This document shows, in pieces, positions 59,101 to 64,000 of a stretch of DNA of 64,000 bases. Both the position numbers and the translations under genes were made by a program. Within the stretch, counting starts at the first letter, position 1, and the number at the start of each line of letters is the position of its first letter. The notes beneath the pieces were generated by a model. It made no database searches and was not told the origin of the DNA. It saw only the letters and a list, made by a program, of their open reading frames with translations. Source of the DNA: Burhinus oedicnemus (Eukaryota > Chordata > Aves > Charadriiformes > Burhinidae); contig VFFE01007777.1 in the NCBI GenBank assembly GCA_008921705.1, positions 263,822 to 327,821 of the forward strand. Reading direction: 5' to 3'.

Positions 59101-60794
59101 TCTGCTCCTCCAGCGCTCTTATTTCTTCTTTCAGATCAGCGGTTTGAGTTCAACGTTTGCTCCAATACTCTTGGAAATTATTCAGAGTAGTCAGCCTGAA
59201 GGGGTCCATCTGTTAGTGAAAGAGGTATGTTTAATTTTACCAATGCCTTTGCATTTAGCAAGCAGATATGATGTGTGACTTGAATTTCCTTGAAAATACA
59301 GACCTGGTGTTGACACTACTGTCTGCTCTAATGCCCATGATCTCCCAGAACCAGGCCCTCACTTGGTCTATGAAAATCCAGTATCTCTAAATCTTGATGA
59401 ATGTTTCATTTTCCATTTAGCCTTCTATAATTAGTAGCATAGAAGGTACCTTCCTAGCCAATCCTATAGATCTGTAAGAAATGGCAGTTTGCAAGTTGCT
59501 TTCCTTTGCTGCCACAGATTCCCTGTGACTCGGAAGGGAATGCTTTCCTTCAGCAGTGCTTCACCGCCTCTTACCTGGGAATCGCCAGGAACTTCATGGA
59601 GCAGTCGGTAGCAAAGCTGAGACTGGAAACCCAAATGCTGTGCCCCGTTTTGATGGAATTTGCTCTGGGAGGGGTTCAGCTTGCTTTCTGTGGAAAGGCC
59701 CAACCGTTTTCTCAGCACTGAGGACTTCAGGACAGAACTGCACTCACTGGTAGACCAGGCATAAGGAGATATTTAAACTTCAGTCATTTTACATTCAGAC
59801 AAAACAGTCCCAGGAAGCCGTATTTATTCAGGGACAAAAGATTTTTGTGCCTTGAAAGGGAAGGCAATACAGTAAACTCAAATATGAAAACACAGTTGGC
59901 TTCTTAAGTGGCCTTTGAAGAATGTTTAGTTATCTCCAGCTCTGCAAAACCAGAAGGAATACAGGAGAAGGTCTCTTGAGTCTCATAATCGTCTCTGCTT
60001 TGGTCACAGTCCCATCTCTGCCTTCAGGCTGCCGTTTCTTTTTTTTTTAATTTTGGCTGATGGCTTTGTCTCCAGAGGGAGAACTGTGACATTGTGCCAT
60101 TTGCAAAGTCATTGCAGTCTGATGCAGGAAGCCCAGGGGAGAGACCTAAGCTGGCTTCATAAGACTGGCAGTGCAGAAGAGAGAGTAAAGCTTTGGGATG
60201 TTCTTGCAAAGTTCTAGAGAAAGTGGCAGGTCTCCTCAAGAAAGTAGATGCTACGGTGATAGGCAGTGGCGGAGTTGGGGGCGTCCAGTTGACTTTTTGA
60301 GCACAATGCCACTGCTCACTTCCAAAAGCAGTTAGCCAGGTGAGGTGGAGCCTACAAGGCTGCATTTTAGAGCCCGTGGGGTGACCAAGCGTGTACGTGG
60401 CTGCCACGCTCATTTGCTGCCAGAAGCTTTCTGCCCTCTGTCCTTTACCCCCAGCAGCTGCTCCTGTTGGAGGCTGGACGTAAGAGAGGAGGCTTACAGC
60501 TCTGCCACCGGCTTCCAGGTTGAGCTGCCTGCGAGATCCCAGCCTGCAGTGACCTTCCACTGGGGCTTCCCACTCCCTGGGTTCAATGGACATTTAAGTC
60601 TTTTGTTTTTCCACTCTTAAGTGATTCTCTTTGGGAGAGAATTTGTCTTCCTTTTGATTTCAAAAAGTACTCAAGAGGTGACCGATTTCCTTGGTTTTTT
60701 TTTTTTCCTCCTTCCACAGCACACAGAAGCTGACTTCAAGAGCCGATTAAAGTCCCGACCAGAACTTGAAGAGCTGCTAGCGCAGATGAACTGA
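53098..60794 (+). CDS. MRPL48: MRPL48, mitochondrial large ribosomal subunit protein mL48 (complete, 8 coding exons)
   Basis: Component of the large (39S) subunit of the mitochondrial ribosome, with an S10-like fold; nuclear-encoded and imported into the matrix. Joined coding segments 53098-53118, 54133-54185, 54524-54561, 55531-55616, 56382-56554, 58214-58316, 59135-59224 and 60720-60794 give 639 nt, that is 212 residues plus TGA. The human protein is also 212 residues. Residues 1 to about 45 are basic and rich in Leu, Ala and Arg, as in a mitochondrial targeting peptide. [16 protein letters not shown] lies near residues 45-60, and a lysine cluster PKKKK near 68-72. The conserved core starts at [18 protein letters not shown] (about 83-100), continues [15 protein letters not shown], and ends [15 protein letters not shown]. 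Every junction is GT-AG and in phase. It is head to head with RAB6A and convergent with COA4. Confidence 0.97.
53146..53345. repeat. Degenerate minisatellite, unit about 33 bp
   Basis: The motif CAGGCCYG recurs at 53154, 53195, 53228, 53261 and 53323, that is at steps of 41, 33, 33 and 62 bases. Each is preceded by GGGGACA-like sequence and followed by GGCCCTGGG-like sequence. The first step is enlarged by a (CA)n insertion. It begins just after the MRPL48 exon 1 donor. Confidence 0.65.
53701..53866 (-). mobile_element. CR1 3' end fragment
   Basis: Minus orientation. ATCATAGAATCGTGGAATGG is the octamer tail, then GGGCCTTAAAGATCATCTAG, and it ends in the TGGCCTTGAACACCTCCAGG block. Subfamily is similar to the 4844-5460 copy. 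It lies antisense to MRPL48 in intron 1. Confidence 0.93.
54133..54185 (+). CDS. MRPL48: MRPL48 coding exon 2 (residues 8-25)
   Basis: Acceptor TCATTGCAG, then [17 protein letters not shown] plus two bases of Arg25, donor GTGAGT. It forms the hydrophobic and basic part of the predicted targeting peptide. It aligns with the VLCLRN..FKQAFSLLR block of the human protein. Confidence 0.93.
54524..54561 (+). CDS. MRPL48: MRPL48 coding exon 3 (residues 25-37)
   Basis: A 38-nt exon with acceptor TTTCCTACAG and donor GTAAGG. It completes Arg25 and adds [12 protein letters not shown] plus one base. It is poorly conserved compared with mammals, as expected for a cleaved presequence. The exon is supported mainly by phase (2 in, 1 out), which fits both neighbours exactly. 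Confidence 0.82.
55531..55616 (+). CDS. MRPL48: MRPL48 coding exon 4 (residues 38-66)
   Basis: Acceptor TGATTTTAAG; two bases complete Gly38, then [19 protein letters not shown] and RFKYLLPKE, donor GTAGGC. The YKxxPTHGIGxxKxL segment is clearly conserved with human MRPL48 and probably lies at the start of the mature protein. Confidence 0.93.
56382..56554 (+). CDS. MRPL48: MRPL48 coding exon 5 (residues 67-124)
   Basis: A 173-nt exon after a long T-rich tract and TACAG. It encodes [17 protein letters not shown], then [17 protein letters not shown], then [23 protein letters not shown] plus two bases; donor GTATGA. It carries the first strand and helix of the S10-like core. Confidence 0.96.
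58214..58316 (+). CDS. MRPL48: MRPL48 coding exon 6 (residues 124-158)
   Basis: Acceptor GTTCCTGCAG; one base completes Ser124, then [19 protein letters not shown] and [15 protein letters not shown], donor GTATGA. AMPTKT and the VLTTHxRVVQ block are the most conserved parts compared with human. Confidence 0.96.
59135..59224 (+). CDS. MRPL48: MRPL48 coding exon 7 (residues 159-188)
   Basis: A 90-nt phase-0 exon after [28 protein letters not shown] then [11 protein letters not shown], donor GTATGT. It corresponds to the ISGL.ATFAEIFLEIIQ segment of the human protein. Confidence 0.96.
60720..60794 (+). CDS. MRPL48: MRPL48 coding exon 8 (residues 189-212 and stop)
   Basis: Acceptor TTCCACAG, then [19 protein letters not shown] and LAQMN followed by TGA at 60792-60794. 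The acidic-leucine C-terminal helix is typical of the family. Confidence 0.96.
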   Translation, partial: HTEADFKSRLKSRPELEELLAQMN

Positions 60795-60949
60795 GATGAA
60801 GAGTGCTCCATCCATTTCAGAGCCCCTCCTGGGAAAGCAAGGTTTCTCCTCCTTGGCTGCTCAAGCTTCCAGAAGGCAACTCCACGAGCACTGTAATGAT
60901 AATTCGGTAAACTGGAAGAAATTTCCACTGTTGTCCAGAAGCTTGTCTT

Positions 60950-60955
60950 AATAAA
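60950..60955 (+). terminator. MRPL48: Polyadenylation signal of MRPL48
   Basis: AATAAA 156 bases after the stop codon, with GT-rich sequence (GTGTTTGTATCTG) starting about 12 bases downstream as a likely cleavage-stimulating element. It implies a short 3' UTR of roughly 170-190 nt. Confidence 0.85.
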
Positions 60956-60994
60956 GACAAATACATGTGTTTGTATCTGACCGATTTGTACAAT

Positions 60995-62132
60995 GAGTGA
61001 GGTGGGTCCACAATGAAATGTGGCTTGTCTCAGTTCTTCTCCCCTTTTTTTTTTCCTGTATGTTTTACTCTTGGTATATGAGGATTTCTGCAAGTTTTAG
61101 TCTGCGGAAATCTCTGCAAGTTAATAATGCTGTACTGCAGTTCTCCCAGATGCTACTGATGGGGAAGTGACCGTCCTGCTCCTTTCTTCAGCTGAAGGCT
61201 CATAGAGCTGCTTAAATCGGAGCTTCGACAACACAAATGGAGCCTCAGAGCCCTGGGCGGATTGGGGATGATCGTCCCCGAGCAGCTGAACAACCGCTGC
61301 TTGACAGGAAAAAGCCTCAGAGGGCAGAGGCAGGAAGGTTGGAGCTGTGTGTCAGGCGGTGTATGCAAAGTTTCTCCTTTATTTCTGATTTGCCTTTCAA
61401 GCCAGAAAGGATAAACTTTCCCCTGAATCCCTGAAGTCTTTTTACAGCAGCCCTTTGGAAAGGGAGAAATTACTTGTGCCTTGAACGGACAAATCTCAAA
61501 AGCGCAAAGCGGTTTGGGGAATTTCCCAGGATGGCACTGGGTGTTTTTCCCAGGACTGCTGCTTTTATTGAGTGACGTGGGATTGAATTTGGCTGAGCTG
61601 CTCAGCTGCTTATTGCCATCCTGCAAAACCCAGAGCCCACAGGAGCTGTGGCTTTTGGGTGCACGTACGGGCGCTAGGTTGAATGGGTCACGGCGCCTGG
61701 GTTTTTGCTCCTGTCATTATTTCAAATTCCAAGATCAGGTGCCACAGCTGTTTTTATTTAGGCTCGAGCTGATCACACCATGCTTTGAGGAACTGTGTTA
61801 GAACCAAATTTAAGCCCCGTTTTGATGGATGCTAAGAGGAGGTTCTGTTCCTGCCCAAAACCTGGTTTGTTTGGCGTTTTTTTCCCCCCTTTGTAAGCAC
61901 CAGCTCTTTAAAAGAGGAAAAATAACTCATTAGCACTCTTCCCCAGATTAGGGCTGCTCAGGGGTTTCTGGATATTCACTTGTGGTCCCATGTTGGTTGT
62001 GATTTTTGGCTGGCAGCACTGAAACCTGGCCCCTTGGCACCCCCTGCACCCACCTTCCTGGGAAACAGCACAGAAAGTTCTCCCTGGCATAAGCCATGGG
62101 CGCCCTTCCCTTTCCAGCCCACAAAAAGCTAT
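60995..62132. other. Intergenic region between convergent MRPL48 and COA4
   Basis: About 1.1 kb between the two 3' ends. Nothing recognised: the open frames (up to 157 codons) lack any known domain, and no repeat family is evident. Confidence 0.7.
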
Positions 62133-62138
62133 TTTATT
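62133..62138 (-). terminator. COA4: Candidate distal polyadenylation signal of COA4
   Basis: AATAAA on the minus strand, about 535 bases after the COA4 stop codon. It is canonical in sequence. Usage is inferred because a variant signal lies closer to the stop. Confidence 0.5.
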
Positions 62139-62514
62139 TTCTTTTTTGGAGCTTATTTGCTAGGAGGTGGTGTTCAGAGGCACGTCCTTCCTCACTAGAG
62201 CCCCTTTTTCCCCCATCCTTAATGCTCCTGGGGCTTCCCAGGAGATAAATCCGCCCCCCCCCAGATCCTGCCTGGTGGGACACGAGGTTATCGCTGCTGG
62301 GAAATGCTCTGGGATGGCACAGGGAAGGACATGGAGTAGAAATCTACAGCAGGGCTGTCGCGCCCAGCCTGGGTGCCATGAATGCTCCCAGTCTGGGACA
62401 TTTTTGGCTGGTAACCCCCATCTCACCCCACAACCATCCCCTCCGAGCTCCTGGTTATCGCCAGTGGCACAGACGGAGACGAGTGCTTTGGCCAGGATGA
62501 CGAACGCCACCGGA

Positions 62515-62520
62515 TTTAAT
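62515..62520 (-). terminator. COA4: Candidate proximal polyadenylation signal (ATTAAA) of COA4
   Basis: ATTAAA on the minus strand, about 155 bases after the COA4 stop. This second most common hexamer would give a short 3' UTR. The two candidates could be used alternatively. Confidence 0.45.
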
Positions 62521-62673
62521 TTCCCAACAATGTAGCGTGGATTTACCGGCACATCCACCCGCTTGAATAAAAAAATAACACAAAAAAAGGGTCAAATGGT
62601 GCAGCCGCCCCATTCCTGGGGTGCCGATGGTGGGCTGGCTGGAGGTGCCGAGAGCAGGGAGTCCCCGGTGATT

Positions 62674-62946
62674 TCAGTCCCCGGTGGGTGAGGGGTGGGC
62701 TTGGTGTGAGCCGGACACCCGGCGCAGTTCCTCAGCACGCTGCCGCCGGGCCATGCACTCGCCGAAAGCCCGGACCTGGGGCTGGCAGTGCCGCCAGTCC
62801 TGTCGCGCCGCCATGCACTCCTGCAGCTCCTGGTGCTGCGCCGCGCAGCCTGTCCGCGCGATCATGGCGTCCACCGGGTCTTCGGCCTCCTCATCCTCAT
62901 CTTCCTCCAATGACCCACGGTTCCTGGCATGTCCGGGCCTCGCCAT
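62674..62946 (-). CDS. COA4: COA4 (CHCHD8), cytochrome c oxidase assembly factor 4
   Basis: Soluble intermembrane-space protein of mitochondria needed for complex IV assembly. It has a twin CX9C (CHCH) fold, normally oxidised on import by MIA40/CHCHD4. The single coding exon gives 90 residues (human is about 87). After a Glu/Asp-rich N-terminus (about 14-22) come C34-x9-C44 (CAAQHQELQEC) and C54-x9-C64 (CQPQVRAFGEC), with QDWRHCQPQV between them as in the human protein. A charged Arg/Glu helix (67-76) and a short polar tail follow. The ATG has G at -3 and G at +4. A CTCTAG acceptor 12 bases upstream shows that the 5' UTR is spliced. It is convergent with MRPL48 and head to head with PAAF1. 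No cysteine of the motif is missing. Confidence 0.95.
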   Translation of the reverse strand: MARPGHARNRGSLEEDEDEEAEDPVDAMIARTGCAAQHQELQECMAARQDWRHCQPQVRAFGECMARRQRAEELRRVSGSHQAHPSPTGD

Positions 62947-62958
62947 CGCTGAGCCGGG

Positions 62959-63549
62959 CTAGAGTGGGGTGGCAGGCGTCGAGGCGCTGCCTTACCCTCC
63001 AAAGCCCTGCGTGGGTCACTGCCCCCTTTTTTAGGGGCACCCCCCAGGGCGCCCAGCACCCCCATACCTCCATGGGGGCTCAGCACCCTCTGTGCCCCCC
63101 TCCCACACCCCTATGGGTGCCCAGCACCCTCCATGCCCCCATGGGTGCCCCCATACGCTCTATGCACCCCTAGGAGGGGCTCAGCACCACCCCCCTCCCG
63201 TAGCACCCACACCTCCATGGGTGTCCAGCACCCCCCATACACCTTACCCCCACCCATAGGTGCCCAGCACCCCCATGCACCCCCCCGTGGGTGCTCAGCA
63301 TCTCTACCGTGCACCTTACCCCCACCCATGGGTGCCCAGCACCTCCATGCACCCCCCCCATGGGTGCTTAGCACCCTACTCCCACCCATGGGTGACCAGG
63401 GCCTTCCCCCACCCATACCTGCCCACCCCCCGTGGATGCCTATCCCCCCCCAATGGGTGCCCATCCGCTCCCCCACGCATCTCACCCTCACCCATGGGTG
63501 CCCAACACCCTCTGTGCCCTCCCGATGCCGTACCCAGACCCTCCCGTAC
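62959..63549 (-). other. COA4: Inferred 5' UTR intron of COA4
   Basis: On the minus strand an acceptor CCACCCCACTCTAG ends at 62959, and a donor CAG|GTACGG starts at 63549. That implies a 591-nt intron between a non-coding first exon (ending at 63550) and the coding exon. Its body is mostly a C-rich minisatellite. From memory human COA4 also has a non-coding first exon. Predicted from signals only. Confidence 0.55.
63048..63530. repeat. C-rich minisatellite in COA4 5' UTR intron
   Basis: Roughly a dozen degenerate units of about 28-45 bp built on TGCCCAGCACCCCCATGCAC and ending in CCCATGGG. Units are clearest from 63222 to 63364, where two units form a higher-order repeat of about 71-73 bp containing ACCTTACCCCCACCCAT. 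The several open frames across it on both strands are repeat-driven and do not represent proteins. Confidence 0.9.
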
Positions 63550-63960
63550 CTGCCCAGCAGCGCAGCGCGGCCCCTTTAAGGCTGGTGTTGGAACAGGCAC
63601 TGCCGGAGTGGTGCGTGGTGGCGGGAGTGCGTTCTCATTGGAGGGCGCCTTCCGCTTCCTCCCCGCGGGGCCTGACGGGAAGGAAGGAGGCGGAAGTGGG
63701 TGCCCATGTCCCAGCAAGATGGCGGCGACGCTGCGGATTCAGAGCGACTGGAGCCAGGCGCTGAGGTGGGCACGGCCGTCTTGGTCCCCTTCTCCTTCCC
63801 CTGGCCCCGGTCCCCTTCCCCTCACCGCCGCTCTTTCTCTCTGCAGGAGGGACGAGGGTGAGGCCTGGCTGAGCTGCCGGAGCCCTGGTGAGTGCTGAGG
63901 GGCCTGAGGAGGCCTTGGAGGGAGGCGGGCTGAGGGAGTGTCTGGGGGGCCCTGCGATTT
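63540..63960. promoter_or_regulatory. CpG island and shared COA4/PAAF1 promoter
   Basis: The inferred COA4 first exon (ending 63550, minus) and the PAAF1 start codon (63719, plus) are only about 170 bp apart. Between them lie an inverted CCAAT (ATTGG, 63637-63641), an ETS/GABP-type CGGAAGTG (63691-63698) and a perfect YY1-type AAGATGGCGGC (63716-63726) that overlaps the PAAF1 ATG. There is no TATA box, as is usual for bidirectional housekeeping promoters. Confidence 0.75.
63719..63887 (+). CDS. PAAF1: PAAF1, first two coding exons (partial, runs off window)
   Basis: Proteasomal ATPase-associated factor 1, a WD40 protein that binds 19S ATPase subunits and modulates 26S proteasome assembly. 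Exon 1 (63719-63765) encodes MAATLRIQSDWSQAL plus two bases with donor GTGGGC. Exon 2 (63847-63887) completes Arg16 and encodes RDEGEAWLSCRSP plus one base with donor GTGAGT. LRIQSDW..ALR.DEGEAWLSC matches the N-terminus of human PAAF1. The WD40 repeats lie beyond the window. The ATG has A at -3 and G at +4. Intron 1 is only 81 nt, with acceptor TCTCTGCAG. Confidence 0.93.
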
Positions 63961-64000
63961 AGGAGGGGGTGAGGCCGTTTGGGGGGGCTGTGTTTTAGGA
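63888..64000 (+). other. PAAF1: PAAF1 intron 2, start only
   Basis: G-rich sequence after donor GTGAGT, with runs of four to seven G in the last 60 bases. Cut by the window edge. Confidence 0.85.

Larger units (their letters stand above)
54186..60719. other. MRPL48 introns 2-7 (between the listed exons)
   Basis: Introns are about 0.34, 0.97, 0.77, 1.66, 0.82 and 1.5 kb. I recognise no mobile element or RNA gene in them, only short T-rich tracts that include the polypyrimidine tracts before exons 5 and 8. They are notably free of CR1 compared with RAB6A. Confidence 0.75.

Noticed and set aside
60024..60593. 189-codon minus-strand frame inside MRPL48 intron 7
   Set aside because: No recognisable domain and antisense within an intron. 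It ends in a Lys run derived from a T tract.
63048..63530. CRISPR-like array
   Set aside because: Units are variable in length and contiguous without unique spacers, in a eukaryotic intron. It is a minisatellite.
63111..63898. Long open frames across the C-rich minisatellite on both strands
   Set aside because: Low-complexity Pro, Met and His or Gly-rich products follow from the repeat unit; the lengths are multiples of repeat structure, not protein domains.

Overview
The window is vertebrate nuclear DNA, almost certainly from a bird. It carries several CR1 retrotransposon fragments with the typical avian 3' end (GGTTGGA..GGGACCT next to GATTCTATGATTCT-like tails), short gene spacing at the GC-rich right end, and intron-rich genes with canonical GT..AG junctions. 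It holds the conserved gene order RAB6A - MRPL48 - COA4 - PAAF1, which from memory matches human 11q13. All gene names come from reading translated exons; no search was run.

Layout. (1) Positions 1-47256, minus strand: the 5' half of RAB6A. It includes the start-codon exon in a CpG island (47187-47256), exon 2 (7862-7920), exon 3 (1555-1608) and two tandem alternative versions of exon 4 (103-208 and 1-36, the latter cut by the window edge). Intron 1 is about 39 kb. It contains CR1 copies, homopolymer and TTTG-rich tracts, and no other gene I can support. (2) Positions 47257-53097: the RAB6A 5' UTR and promoter, then about 5 kb of intergenic DNA with worn CR1/L3-like relics, then a second CpG island that is the MRPL48 promoter. 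RAB6A and MRPL48 are head to head. (3) Positions 53098-60794, plus strand: complete MRPL48. Eight coding exons join in phase to 212 codons. A polyadenylation signal lies at 60950. (4) Positions 62674-62946, minus strand: COA4, a 90-residue twin CX9C protein encoded in one exon. A non-coding first exon is inferred near 63550. Its 5' UTR intron is filled by a C-rich minisatellite. (5) Position 63719 to the window end, plus strand: the first two coding exons of PAAF1, which appear to share a short bidirectional promoter with COA4.

Biology. RAB6A is a Golgi small GTPase. MRPL48 (mL48) is a large-subunit mitochondrial ribosome protein. COA4 is an intermembrane-space factor for cytochrome c oxidase assembly. 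PAAF1 is a WD40 protein that binds proteasomal ATPases. They form a housekeeping cluster with three CpG-island promoter regions. The most notable structure is the RAB6A/RAB6A' duplicated exon pair. The two copies are separated by an intron of only 66 nt, which with the reading phase explains why they should be used mutually exclusively. I found no CRISPR array, prokaryotic system, tRNA, rRNA or viral gene, and nothing I can defend as a wholly new system.
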